Assembly: GCF_040712315.1 (NCBI RefSeq)
Contig: NC_134022.1
Span: forward strand, 806,001-870,000
Length of the DNA stretch: 64,000 nucleotides
Direction of reading: 5' to 3'
DNA from: Castanea sativa
Taxonomy: Eukaryota > Streptophyta > Magnoliopsida > Fagales > Fagaceae
Shown: one piece after another, positions 1 to 10,903 of the stretch
How the letters are laid out: every line of letters begins with the position of its first letter
Numbering within the stretch: position 1 is the stretch's first letter
The notes under the pieces: model-generated
What the model saw: only the letters and a program-made list of their open reading frames with translations
The model's database searches: none
Told to the model about the DNA's origin: nothing
Position numbers and translations under genes: made by a program

Positions 1-268
1 TATGAAAAATCTTTTCACTCTCTTCAAATGTTGAAACTTGACCCAATAAAGAAAAATATATAAATATCCAACTACTTAACAAAAATTATAGCATTTTCTT
101 CCAAGAAACTCAAGCACCTTATCGATAAGCCATCATATTAGTCAAAAACTAACGTGGGTTCTCAGTGAATAAAAGCAAAAAACATTGGTTATGAGCTTAG
201 GAATGAAAACCCCAAGTGTAATTTGCAAAGAAAATCAAAGTTGTGAAATGAGAGTATTGAGTACTGAC

Positions 269-389
269 TTGGGTCACGAACTGTGGCCTTGACGGTGTAG
301 CCATGTTGAAGCAAGAGCTTGACCAGCCATGAAGCTATGTAACCGGATGCTCCGGTAACACACACCACCTTCGACTCTGCTCCACTCAT
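269..389 (-). CDS. Cinnamoyl-CoA / phenylacetaldehyde reductase-like, exon 1 (5' partial)
   Basis: The start codon at 389-387 opens an exon of about 40 residues containing the NAD(P)-binding Rossmann motif VTGASGYIA, followed by the family phrase KATVRDP. The frame continues past 269 only into intron-like sequence; a GT donor at 268-267 falls exactly where this family usually has its first intron. The rest of the gene lies off the left edge. By family, the product would be a short-chain dehydrogenase reducing cinnamoyl-CoA esters or phenolic aldehydes with NADPH in the cytosol (lignin or volatile phenylpropanoids). The substrate-determining residues are in later exons, so CCR, CCR-like and phenylacetaldehyde reductase cannot be told apart. 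Family assignment is firm and subfamily is open. Confidence 0.8.
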
Positions 390-881
390 AGATTTGTCTT
401 CTGAATTTTCTATGATAATATACGCTGGTGTTTTGTTTTTATATGTCAGTTGTGTCTATGTAACTGTGTGAGAGATTTGAAAATTCTCGTTTATGGCTAA
501 CATCCGTAACTGTGTGGATAGACTTTTTTTTCTTGTTCTAGCGTGATGTTGCGAGAAGAGGACTCGGCAATTTTTAACTATGGCTAACATCGTACTATTG
601 GTGATGTTGCTTTTATTTTTAACCGTGGGATCTTTTGCTTGCCAAGTGTCATTTATCAAAACAAAAACCAAAGAGAAATGAGGGGTTTATATGGGAGGGC
701 GTGGCCCGACCCTTCAAAATTCACATCTAATAAAAATATATAAAAGGAGTTTGAAAGATTTCTCTTAAATTAGTTTGAAATTTTTTTTTTTTTCATATTT
801 GCTTAATAAGTGAGGGAATGAATCTTGGATTTTTTTAAAAAAAAATATTATGGGTGAGTCTATGTATGCATGCATAACTCA
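390..881. other. Upstream region of the CCR-like gene
   Basis: This AT-rich intergenic stretch presumably holds the promoter and 5' UTR of the minus-strand reductase gene. I see no coding sequence and no clear TATA box that I would defend. Confidence 0.4.
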
Positions 882-1617
882 GAGCATCCGCATCAGTTGA
901 TGCATAATTTCTGTCCATTTTGCAAGGAAAAACATGTTTTTTTCTATTTTACACACCCATTTTTACAAAACACCCACATCAGTTTGTCTATTCTACACAT
1001 TTGTTCAATAAAATATTCTAAACCCAGTCACCGTCAACCCGATCAACCTCTAGCCACCCGATCAACGATCAATACCCAACCCTCCATCATCAACCCACAC
1101 AACCACCAAGCCATCCTCCATCATCAACCCACCCATCAAAACCCAGCCACCATTAACACGATCAATACCCATGGATCAAAATCATCAAAACCCATTCATC
1201 AAAATCATCAAACCCACTAATCAAAACCATCGGTGATGGGCAACGGCAAAAGCACTGATCAAATAATCAAAACCATCGGCAATCAGCATTGGCGAGAGTA
1301 GTAGAGATCAGTGGAGGAAGAGAGCGTAAGGTGAGAGTCAGACCAGAGGACTGATCAATGAGCGTGAGGCTGGATTGATCGGTGATCAGGGAGAGTGGCT
1401 AGACTGATCAGTGGACTGAGGGACTGAGATAGAATGAGAGAGAGGTGAGAGTGAGAAACTGCAAGAGTGAGGTGAAGGAGAGAGAAAAAATCTAAAATAT
1501 TAGATACAATATGCACACTATTAGAAGCACTGATGTGGAGTATTTTTGAGGCAAAATGTGTAAAATTTGTGTATTTTTCTATTATGCAAGATTTTGCATC
1601 CACTGATGTGGATGCTC
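882..1617. mobile_element. Harbinger-like MITE, 736 bp
   Basis: The terminal inverted repeats read GAGCATCCGCATCAGT on the left and GAGCATCCACATCAGT (complement) on the right. The element is flanked by a 3-bp duplication TCA (879-881 and 1618-1620). Three-base target duplications with this kind of terminus fit PIF/Harbinger MITEs. No transposase is present. The interior (about 1020-1480) is richer in GC than its surroundings and is not recognisable. Its subterminal sequence matches, in reverse orientation, the element at 61261-61637. Confidence 0.75.
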
Positions 1618-2826
1618 TCATGCGTACATAAGCTTGTGGAGTTGCATACATATGGTTCGTCTTGTGTATGCAACCCAACCCATTAACCTAGAAACTAAGC
1701 TACATTATATTACTCCCTTGGTCAATCTAACAAAACAAGAACCCACAAAATCCAGTAGATTAGTAAACATTTAACTAAAGGCTTAGACCAAAAAATTGTC
1801 CCAACCAAAAGAAAATTGACTAAAAGGTTTATTAAAAATAAATAAAAATGAAAACCCTCTCTTTAAACCACTACTTTTGTAGTGATTTCAGTGTGTTTTG
1901 AAAAATGAGCCTAGTGCTCAAAAAGGGGTGCATAGCTACTCACAAGTGATATGGGATCAGCTTTGCATGGATTTCCATTAAAAAAAATTTAAAAATCTTA
2001 TAGAGCTCTACCATCTCTAACATGCATGTGCAAAGCTCGTGTATCTATCTACACAGCACTAAGGTTGCGTTCACGGGGTATTGGTCTTGTGACCTAAGAT
2101 TAGGGTTTTTGTGTATGCAAGATTAGGGTTTTAGGCAGGTTTTAATGCATTGAAAGTTGTTTCTAGTGAAATAGTCTCCTTGGCAAAGCCCTTCCTCATT
2201 ATAGGCCCTCTATTAGGGAATGAGTGTTTGAGTTATAAGGGGTGCAAAATGAGGTGTCTATAATATAATAGGAAACCTAGGTAAATTCAAGGGCAGTGGG
2301 ATCATTAGAAATAGCAATAGGCACTAGATAAAAGGATTATCCATTAATATTGGAATTGCAACAAATTACCTAGCTGAACTTAGGGTTATCTGATATGGAA
2401 TTAATCTAGCTAGCATGGCAATTAGGTTATAATTTGGAAATTGATTTGCAAATTGTGCTTAGTTGGTTAACATCTAATAGTGTATTTGCACTAGATATTA
2501 CTATATTAGTTTCTGATTGTAGGAGCTTAATGACTTATGATTGAACTATCCTCCTAAAGCATTTCTTATGTAAAGGCAATAGTTGCGCAGATTGACTACC
2601 AAAAAGGGTTGTGAACAAGAGAGCAATGTAAAGAAAAAGAAAAAGAAAAAAAAGAAGAACAAGATAATTGTCCCTATTTTGTGTTACACTACTACATATA
2701 GGACTTAATGTATATAGGCATCCCACATGAGTACCTAGATGCATGTGTATAAACAGTTTACCCCCTTTTTTCTTATAAGTATAAACAGTTTACCTAAATA
2801 AATACAAACCTCATTTTTCAATCTAT

Positions 2827-2859
<33 letters not shown>
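1618..2859. other. Intergenic, no gene seen
   Basis: AT-rich sequence with short non-conserved ORFs only. It ends in an (AC)n tract that abuts the viral insertion. Confidence 0.5.
2827..2852. repeat. (AC)n microsatellite at the left viral junction
   Basis: About 13 AC units followed by ATATATA lie directly against the end of the viral sequence at 2860. Confidence 0.9.
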
Positions 2860-3005
2860 CCATAAAGGGGGAAGGACAACAGCACAGAAGGCGAAAGTAC
2901 AACAATATATAATAATTCAAAGTAAATGATAATTGAAAGTAAGACGGTAGAATCAGCCAAGCAGTTGTATATCAAAAATAGTTAAAAGATATTGAAACAG
3001 AAGTG

Positions 3006-3011
3006 TTTATT
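3006..3011 (-). terminator. Viral poly(A) signal
   Basis: AATAAA on the minus strand, about 190 nt downstream of the start site inferred from the TATA box. This spacing matches terminally redundant pararetroviral transcripts, in which the signal is bypassed once and used on the second pass. Confidence 0.55.
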
Positions 3012-3230
3012 GAAATTAATTCAAAACACTTACAGAAGTAGTAGCAGTTACAAGATTATAGTGATCAGAGATCAGTAGGATAAACAGTATAAGGCTTGAA
3101 AGCTAGTCCTGGTTCTAATTACAAGCTTTATGGAAATAGTGAGATATTCTGATCTAAGGGAGGTCCTAGAGAGAGTTCTAAAGGAGATTCTAAGAGAGAA
3201 TTATGGTTTTAACAATAAGGGACAACCCTC

Positions 3231-3240
3231 CTTATATAGG
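3231..3240 (-). promoter_or_regulatory. Viral pregenomic RNA promoter (TATA box)
   Basis: CCTATATAAG followed by GAGG on the minus strand lies downstream of ORF2 and upstream of the leader. That is where caulimovirids place their pregenomic RNA promoter. Transcription would start near 3200-3210. Activity is not shown. Confidence 0.6.
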
Positions 3241-3682
3241 TAAATAAATCAGTAGACAAAAGTGAATAGTGACATTTTTCACTGTTCATATCAAGACCTG
3301 TGAAGGGTATCAGGGGCAACAGGAGCACCAAACCCGGAAGGAATCATTTTGGCTTTGGAGCCGAAAGTAGTTTGGCATGTTGTGCCAAAAGCAACCAACA
3401 GCATCAGTGGGGATAATCCCAATAAAGACAACCAGGTAAATATGTTAACTTTTGGTGAAAGAGTAGTCAACAAAAGAGGCTTTGGAAAATATTATCACAT
3501 ATTGGCTCTTGTGTTTAGTCAGACAAGAAGAAACATCATGGAGTGTCAGAGGAGCCGAAGAAGTCAACAGCAGAATCATTGGTAGTTCTAGTAAAAGCAT
3601 CAAGTAAAAATTTTAACCTTGAGTGAACATTGTAGCAACTTTAGCCGTTGTGCAAGCCAGACAAGCACTGGATCAATTTCCA

Positions 3683-4906
3683 TTATGCTCCTAGATCAAG
3701 AGTATTTTTTTCATCATATTCTTCATCATGTCCAAACCAATCTTTTGGGTAAAGTTGGAGATATGGGTAATAAGGACCTTCTGTGACAGAACCTTCTTCA
3801 TCAGAGTTTCTGTTAGTAGCCTCTTTTTCTTCTTTGATCTTTTTTTCAAGAAGAGCATACAAAGCTTCCTTTCTCAGATCATCATAGGAAGAAGTTTCCT
3901 TATGGATTTTGGAAGATGAAGTAGATGGTGTAGAATTACCATGAGCCAGAGGCTTGGGAGATAATCTTTTGTAAATGTTATACATGATTTGTGGAACATA
4001 ACCAAACTTATCCCACCATTTAACATACCAATATCTAGTAAGAATATCATCTTCTTTCTCATATTGCCATCTTAAAATCCAAGGGATTCTGAAATGTTTA
4101 ACAAAATGAAGAAGAGCAGGAAACTTGGCATTATGAGCATTTGTCTTAAGATTTTTGTCAAAATACTTAAAGCAGTCTAAAAGTGGCTTGGGAAAAATAT
4201 CAGTATCAGGACCAAATTGATTCCACCAACGATTGAACCAAAGAGGCAAATCAGCAGTTCCATCAAATTCTTTGTCAAAGTTAATAAACCATGAATGAGT
4301 CATTGCGTCATTCTGATGAAGCATGAATTTGAACCAGGCAGTAATATAATCATGATATGAGTATGGAACAAGGTGCTTTGGGAGTCTTCTTGTTGAGGCA
4401 AGGGAGTGTCCCCAATTGGCTTCAGAAGCAACATTTTTCAAATAAACATTGTGGTAAATAATTTTGGACTTATCATTTAGATAAAAAATAGTTATAATAA
4501 CAATGAATCCTTCCTGGCGCAAAATGTCAAAATAATATTCTAACTTTTTATCACCATGTTCTGGAATCCAGTGAAACAATGGAGGGAAGTAGCTTTTTGC
4601 AATCTGAAGTGGATTCGTGATTGCAAATCGATTTGGTTCAATAAAAAACAGGTTTTGGAAATATTGTTTTTCAATATATTGGGAAGCATTGGGTTTTCTT
4701 GGGTAAATAGTTTTAACCGATTGGTTAACAGGGGTCAAGGCATAAGGATCATAGGCAGAGGCCAAGACAGAGGAGTAATTAGGTTTAGGAATTGTTCCTA
4801 GGGGAGTGAAACGGTTAATAATGTCAGTGGGAGAAACAGGTTCTTTTTTCACAATTTGATTAGGTGTTTCCGCAAGATTTTTGTCCTTTGATCTTATACT
4901 TGCCAT
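3683..4906 (-). CDS. EPRV ORF2 protein, 407 aa, unknown function
   Basis: This is an uninterrupted frame starting at ATG 4906-4904; the frame stays open upstream to 4993 without a better start. The protein is rich in Tyr, Trp and Phe. An SVLASAYDPYALTPVNQ-type segment near residues 50-65 and repeated W-F/W-W motifs in the middle (for example WFNRWW) are typical of the extra ORF in many plant endogenous caulimovirids. The last 70 residues are acidic and lysine-rich. I know of no biochemical function for this family. It follows the RNase H end of ORF1 on the same strand. It is the only viral frame here without a stop, which may be chance, recent loss elsewhere, or retention. Confidence 0.65.
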   Translation of the reverse strand: MASIRSKDKNLAETPNQIVKKEPVSPTDIINRFTPLGTIPKPNYSSVLASAYDPYALTPVNQSVKTIYPRKPNASQYIEKQYFQNLFFIEPNRFAITNPLQIAKSYFPPLFHWIPEHGDKKLEYYFDILRQEGFIVIITIFYLNDKSKIIYHNVYLKNVASEANWGHSLASTRRLPKHLVPYSYHDYITAWFKFMLHQNDAMTHSWFINFDKEFDGTADLPLWFNRWWNQFGPDTDIFPKPLLDCFKYFDKNLKTNAHNAKFPALLHFVKHFRIPWILRWQYEKEDDILTRYWYVKWWDKFGYVPQIMYNIYKRLSPKPLAHGNSTPSTSSSKIHKETSSYDDLRKEALYALLEKKIKEEKEATNRNSDEEGSVTEGPYYPYLQLYPKDWFGHDEEYDEKNTLDLGA

Positions 4907-4993
4907 TGTGGCACTGCAGAAATTCATGGGTAAGAAAATCAGGAATGATGTTTTGTGAGCCTTTAATATATTTAATAGTAAAATAAAAAACAC

Positions 4994-5329
4994 TTAAAAT
5001 AGCTTGCCATATGGCAAAAATGTGTTTTGATTCTCAACATCTTTTTCAATAACATATTTTGCACTTTTGCAATCAATTCGTAATAAAAAATTTTGGTTTA
5101 ACAAATCACTTTGAAGTTTTGAAATGCATAGTACTATAGATAAAATTTCTTTTTTTATAGTACTATAATTTAATTGTGCAACATTACATACTCCAGAATA
5201 AAAACGAACAATTTGTTCAGATGAGTCTAGTGAAATTTTTTGTTTTAGAATACCTCCATAACCAATGTCAGAGACATCAGTTTCAACAATTTTGAAAGCA
5301 TCGATAGTTGGGATGCCAAGACAAGGCAA
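4994..5329 (-). pseudogene. EPRV RNase H domain, decayed
   Basis: The fragment has the first acidic residue in an ETDVSD context, a Glu in a KKEIL helix and a later Asp in IDCKSA, which is the order of the RNase H catalytic acids. It is separated from the RT fragment by a stop near 5330-5350. In the virus this domain would remove RNA from the RNA-DNA hybrid during reverse transcription. Confidence 0.8.
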
Positions 5330-5350
5330 GGTTTTGACATGAGATTTGAT

Positions 5351-6226
5351 CTATTTAACAAGAGAAGTATGAACATCAGACCAAGGAGGAGGATTACTTT
5401 GCAACCAATCAAAAAGTGGTTTGCATTGTTTCCTCAGATCTTTGTAAAAATTAGCAACATAGTTTAGGGAACCAAGAAATCGTTGGAGTTGAGTTTTGTC
5501 AATAATTTCATCAGGAAATTTGTTAGCAAATTGAATAGCTCTATCAATAGGACGGATCTGTCCTTCAGAAATATCATAACCAAGAAATCTCACTTTTGTT
5601 TGAAACAGTTTGATTTTCTTAGTAGAGACAACAAGACCATTTCTTTTGATTGTTTCTAGAAACGAGTACAAATGTTTACAGTGCTCATCAATAGAATTAG
5701 AGAAAATCAAGACATCGTCAATGTAAACAATGGTGAAATGACTGAAAGAGTTGAATATATCATTCATAATATTTTGAAATTCACTAGGGGCATTCTTAAG
5801 GCCAAAAGGCATAACATTCCACTCATTGTGACCAAAGGGTGTAGTGAAAGCAGTCTTATACCAATCTTTTTCACTAATCTGGACTTGCCAAAATCAAAAT
5901 TTCATATCAAACTTTGAGAACACAACAACATCACTCAACCTATGAACCAAATCATTCTTATTGGGGATAGGGTACCTAATCCACTCTAAGACTTTGTTCA
6001 AAGGCTTATAATTAATAACAAGACGAGGGGTTTCTCTCTCTAGCTCAGCATTTTTTTGCACATAAAAAGCAGCACAAGACCAAGGGGACTTGCTATTCCT
6101 AATTAGTTTTTTCTTGAGTAAATCATTGATTTCATTTTTACAAAATTCAATTGTTACAGCATTCAGCTGAATAGGTCGAGCTTTAGTAGGAATATCATTT
6201 TCACTAAAGTCTTTAACATAAGGCAA
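5351..6226 (-). pseudogene. EPRV reverse transcriptase, decayed
   Basis: Two fragments (6226-5894 and 5812-5351) make up fingers, palm and thumb. The first contains the caulimovirid SPWSCAAFYV motif and the RLVINYKPLN stretch; the second has MPFGLKNAP and the catalytic YIDD box, still intact. A frame disruption lies between about 5890 and 5810. The SPWSCAAFYV form of the fingers motif, together with the absence of integrase, points to Caulimoviridae rather than Ty3-type elements. Confidence 0.9.
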
Positions 6227-6445
6227 GTCAACAATATGTTTCTTCCTATGCTAAAAGGCATTAGGAATATCAAAGCAAACCTCATCCATCAAGATTTTCT
6301 AAAAATTATCAATTTTTTATTGCAACAATTTATCAGAAAGTTGTTCAGCAATTCTTTTATATCTAACTTCTTGCTTAAGGAAGTTTAGATGTTTAGCTTT
6401 AGCATGAATTAGATTAAAAACTTTATCATTATGAGTTTCAAACTT

Positions 6446-7141
6446 TTAACAGAATTTGAATTTTACTTTATGTCCAAAAGGATTAGTAGTAATTCCATCA
6501 TCTTCAACAAGGAAAGGATACAAGGTAGCAATGAAGGGAAGTCCAAGTATCACTTTATCAGTCATGTTTTCAACAGGCACAGAGGGTATCTTAAAACAAA
6601 CATTATCATGGCAAACATGAGCATTATTCAATTCATACTTGATTTTCATTTTAATTCCATTAGCAAAAACCAATCTTTCAATAGATTTTTCAAAATATTT
6701 TGAAGGAATCAATCCTTCTTGGATACAGTTAACATCAGCACCAAAATCAATCATAGCAATAGTATTGAAAGCATAATCATGTGAAACAACAATTTTGACT
6801 TTAGTAAACCATTTTGGAAGCATCATATGTTTAACAAGAGCAAGTTGATTATCAATTAAATTAATCAAAGCATTACCAGAAGGAGGAGCCTTTTGAGTGG
6901 ATTCATCTCCACCTTCTTGCTCATCATTATCAGACTGATGTTTATCTATATTTTTATCAATCTTGAGAATTAACAATTCTTGTTTAAGATTATCATTATC
7001 ATGTTTAACAGTTTTAACATTATTTTTTAACTGAATTATGTCTTGTTTAACAGTTTTTATTTCATGCTGGAGATCATAAACAGTTAATTCTTTTGTTTTC
7101 TTTTTATTAAATCTTTCCATGGTTTCTTCAAAACTTATCAT
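6446..7141 (-). pseudogene. EPRV aspartic protease region, probably inactive
   Basis: The N-terminal part is a Lys/Asn-rich coiled region (residues about 15-75). The protease core follows, with IDFGADVN where an active retropepsin has D-T/S-G, and a conserved ILGLPFI strand downstream. The Thr/Ser-to-Phe change next to the catalytic Asp should abolish activity. The role would have been polyprotein processing. A further spacer of broken sequence (6230-6445) separates it from RT. Confidence 0.75.
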
Positions 7142-7159
7142 AGATTTAGGTTTTTTAAC

Positions 7160-8478
7160 CTAATCTTCTTTTGTTAAGTTTTTCATAAACTTGTCAAGAT
7201 AATCTTTTTGTAAATTAGGGTCTTCAATTTTACTTATTAATGTCAACAGCAAGTCGTCACTTTCTTCACTCTTAGTTAATACTTTAACAAATTTTATCAA
7301 ATTACAACATGAATCTCTACAACCAAGTTTAATATTAGGAGAATTAGAGGTATCACTGCAAGAGTGGTAAGCAGAATCAGATGAGGAGGAGAAATCCTCT
7401 TCAAAGGAATCAGTTGAAGCAGCAAATTCAAGCATCTGAAATAGTTCATTTTGATCATTATCATTAATGTTTAACATGTTCAATTTGTTCTTTAATTGAC
7501 CAAGCTTTTGGTTATAGTCTTTACTGAAATGGCCAAATTTGCCATAGTCAAAGCATTTACCTTTACCTGATCTCTGTTTATTATGTTTTCTAAAAGCAGA
7601 TTTCTTTTTAGCATAAAAATCATTGGGTTTAACAAAGTTGATTCTGTATCTTTTATGCTTTTTATGGGAATAACTTTTGTAAACTTTATCATGTTTACTT
7701 TTTCCTTTTTGCCTAGAAGGGGCAATAGAAGGTAAACCATATTGTTCACAAAAATTACCCATTTCATGTTTAGCTTTCTTTTTATTTTTTAATTGTTGTT
7801 TTAACAATTTTTCATCATTACACATATTAATTCCAAGCTTTTTAATAGTGCTAAAAAATCACCATAAGTTAAATTATCATAGTCAATAGAATCATTTTTA
7901 CCAATTAATTCTTGTTTTACCTTATGAGCAAAAATAGGAGGTAGACCATCAATAAAACTCTCTTTCCAAAAAGGCTTCGTGGAATCTTTCCGGAGCATTA
8001 CTTTGGAGATAAACACATCTTGGTACCATCTGTAATTAGATATAGTATGATATCTCAAATTATTTAGATAATCAGATAAGTGAGATGAAATATTAGAAGG
8101 AGTACCAACAAAGTGTTTGAGAATAGTATAAACCAGGGTGTTGACACCATCAGGAACACCTCGGTTAATATTTTCATCAAAAATGGGCATACCATCATTA
8201 TCTCTCTTAACAGCATGTTTAATAGAATCTCTGGATTCTTTTGTGAGGTGTGAATCCCACCATCCTCGTAGAGTACCAAAAAAACCAGTAGCAAGCAAGT
8301 CAACAACATCAGTATGATCAAGATCATTATAATTACTCATATATGCTATAGCAACCATAGACATATGAGTCATTTTGTTAATAATTTCTTGTTCAGACAA
8401 ACCGTCAATATTCCATTCATAAAGCTTTTCAGCAGAAACAAAAAATTGAGTTTGAAAAGATCTCTCTTCAAACTGCAT
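7160..8478 (-). pseudogene. EPRV coat protein with degenerate zinc knuckle
   Basis: Two overlapping frames (8478-7801 and 7825-7160) hold the capsid core, with a GWWDSHLT-type motif and a helical C-terminal half. A basic Lys/His-rich tail then leads into a CCHC-like knuckle in which two cysteines are replaced by Tyr (CFDYGKFGHFSKDY). The frame change at about 7801-7825 and the lost cysteines mean no functional capsid could be made. An acidic Ser-rich segment follows the knuckle, as is common in caulimovirid coat proteins. Confidence 0.8.
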
Positions 8479-8502
8479 ATTAGGAGGAGTAGGTTTTGAA
8501 TA

Positions 8503-9547
8503 CTAGTTTTTTGTAAAAGACATGGGATTGGGTTTTCTAACAAATCTTTTAATTTCAGATAAACTTAAACCATCATCAAAAACATTTTTGTAAGAAATAA
8601 AAGATAATGAGTCAGAATTTGTGTCTTCTTCAGAAACAATTTCTTTCTCATTTCTTGAAATAGCACAAGCAGCATTTTTTGAAGTAGAAACTTCTTCAGT
8701 TTTAATTTTTAAATCAGCAATCATTTTTTCAACCTTTTCCAGAGTCTTAGTCTGAGAAGTTTTGAAATTCATTTTTTCCTTTTGACTAGGCAAATCTATC
8801 AAAGGTTGTTCAGGTTTTGGAACAGCAGTTTTTTCAACAATTTTTTCTTCAATACGGTCAAGCTGTTGACCAATAATATGCAAGGATTCATTAGCAAAAA
8901 AATTTTGTTCAATAATGGCAGAAATAGGAGTTTTATTATCAGCAATTTTGAAAAGGGAGGCCTTGACCTTAGTATTTTCCTTATCATTTTGGCAAGTGAT
9001 CAAAACAGTTTCAAGAGGAGGATGACTAAACCGAACAACGGTTTTGTCTTCTTTTTTTAAAAGCAGATTTTCTTAGTACGTTCAAATGATTAGTATGAAC
9101 ATCATTTTTTGAAACATAATAATTTTCAAAATAATCGCAAAACAAAATATGTTGTTTTAATTGATTCATTTTTTCTTTCCATTTCCTTTTGACCCTATCT
9201 TTCTCGGACTGAGCAAAAGTACTTTGGTAGTATTTTCTTTTACTTCTGTTTGTGGCAGAAAGAAACTCATTATACAAGGCAACCATATCAATTTCAAAAT
9301 CTTTAATTTCAAAATCTTGATCCATAAGATTGATTACTCGTAATTGATTTTGGTGAACAGGGGTTTCAATAGGTGGAAAATTAGATTCAAAAGGAGCATC
9401 AGATTTTGCATCATCTTCTTCTTCTTTAGCATTTCTGCTAATAGAGGGAGATTCAGCTTTAGTTGAATTAAAAGCAATGCTAACTTGGGAGTTGTTGCTT
9501 ACAACTCCTTTTAGCTTTAAATCACGGTTTTCAAAATTCTTTTTCAA
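8503..9547 (-). pseudogene. EPRV polyprotein linker between movement and coat proteins
   Basis: Two frames (9547-9026 and 9003-8503) encode charged, Ser/Glu-rich and coiled-coil-like protein with no catalytic motif. The FLSATNRSKRKYY-type stretch is followed by a Lys-rich helix. Position between the movement and coat domains supports membership in the same polyprotein. Its role is unknown. Confidence 0.6.
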
Positions 9548-9880
9548 AATTCATTTTTAAAAACTCATCAATTTCATGATCTCATTTAACATGTCTTCCT
9601 TCGTTGATCTGCAAGGGTTTAAAACATTTGTATCACCAAAACAAATTTTAACAGTACCATCAGCATATTGTTGAATATTTGTAAGATCAAGTTCATCAAA
9701 AACAAGTTTAACAGGTGGAGTTTCACGTTCCAAAGTCCATTCTTTGGGAAGAATAATATCTTGCTATTGAATCATTTTAGGGACTTGGATCTTTGCATTA
9801 GGATAAGCACATTAAATTAACATAGTTTTTCCAGCAGGATCTCTATCTTTAGAACAAGGATCCAACTGAGAACCAAGCAA

Positions 9881-10508
9881 TCAGTAATAAATGCGGTAAA
9901 TAAGAGCAAAAGGCTTACTACCATCATCCATATCATAACCAGATGTCAATATATTCAATGTCAAAGCTTTAACAATATTAGGATCATCCAAAGCAAGAGC
10001 AAGATCAGGATCAGGATAACAATCAAAGTAAACAGGATCATCACACAAAGAAGCAGTAATCATACCAAGGATGCTATCATTAAATTTTTTAAATCTAGCA
10101 TCTCGTAAGCACATGAGAATAGAAGCATTAATACCTTTTCTTGTTAATGGTTTAACAGCAACTTGAACAAGCCCAATATGTAAATATTTGAGTTTCTTAG
10201 TCATAAAATCATTAATATTTTTTTCTAGAAAACAAACAACATTTTTCATGAGTTTTAGAAATAGAAAAAGTTTGTTCAACAGTTCTAACTCTATATTCAG
10301 AGAAAGAATGACTTTCAGCCCAACTAAGCTGGTAAACAGACTTAGAAGAGACTTTAGGAATAGTCCATTTTCTAAAATCAAGGTACTCACTTTCTCCTAC
10401 AGTGAGGTATTCTTCATTCACAATATCAGGAGGACAACCAGTTCTAGAGCTAATAGAGGAGTTGGATCTCCACATCCTATCTATAACTATCTTAGTTATA
10501 ACACTCAA
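9881..10508 (-). pseudogene. EPRV movement protein (30K type), frameshifted
   Basis: The start-proximal frame is 10508-10212 and the rest is 10390-9881 in another frame; the shift lies near 10210-10230. The second part has the LTRKGINASILMCLRDARF core and a C-terminal ALIYRIYY strand typical of 30K-superfamily movement proteins of plant pararetroviruses. In the virus it would enlarge plasmodesmata. Between 9880 and 9548 the frame is too broken to assign. Confidence 0.8.
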
Positions 10509-10750
10509 TTATCATGTTTTTCTCACAACCGTTGCATTTTGCAACACATACCATAATCAATTGTATACCTCTCATGCCCTCACACTCTCCTGGCTTCATG
10601 AGCCTTACTATTCAATTCTTGGAATTCACTTTACGACTACAGTGGCGCCAACGACGGTAAGAAGGAACACGACAACGAAGTATCACAAGGTTAGGTAGAT
10701 ATAGACAGAATAAAAGAAATACAACAACACTATCGGCCAAGGAAAGAATG

Positions 10751-10762
10751 ACTCTGATACCA
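10751..10762 (-). other. Viral primer-binding site for initiator tRNA-Met
   Basis: TGGTATCAGAGT on the minus strand; the first 11 bases are complementary to the 3' end of plant initiator tRNA-Met. The left end of the integrated copy (2860) stops within two or three bases of this same site. Confidence 0.85.
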
Positions 10763-10849
10763 TAAAGGGGGAAGGACGACAGCGCAGAAGGCGGAAGCAC
10801 AACAATATATAATAAAGGGGGAAGGACACACATACATACATACATACAT

Positions 10850-10851
<2 letters not shown>

Positions 10852-10889
<38 letters not shown>
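10852..10889. repeat. (TA)n with flanking (CATA)n and (TG)n at the right viral junction
   Basis: Alternating purine-pyrimidine tract of about 90 bp in all (10827-10915), directly next to the viral sequence. Confidence 0.9.

Positions 10890-10903
<14 letters not shown>

Larger units (their letters stand above)
2860..10827 (-). mobile_element. Endogenous caulimovirid (florendovirus-like pararetrovirus), one full genome length
   Basis: Reading on the minus strand, the order is primer-binding site, movement protein, coat protein with a relic zinc knuckle, aspartic protease, reverse transcriptase, RNase H, a separate second ORF, then promoter and poly(A) signal. There is no integrase and there are no LTRs, which excludes Ty3/Ty1 elements. 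The stretch 2860-2914 is repeated at 10760-10814 (51 of 55 identical), so the insert is one genome (about 7.9 kb) plus a short terminal redundancy, as expected when a circular genome is captured. The polyprotein is broken into about ten frames by stops and frameshifts; ORF2 is open. ORF1 polyprotein plus an ORF2 of unknown function is the known layout of florendoviruses. A petuvirus-like or other caulimovirid is the alternative. Confidence 0.9.

Noticed and set aside
870..1220. His/Asn/Pro-rich 116-codon open frame
   Set aside because: It lies wholly inside the MITE at 882-1617 and follows its ACCCAACC-type repeats; no start context or similarity.
2860..10827. Ty3/gypsy LTR retrotransposon
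   Set aside because: RT and RNase H could suggest it, but there is no integrase and no LTR, and a 30K movement protein and caulimovirid-type RT motifs are present.
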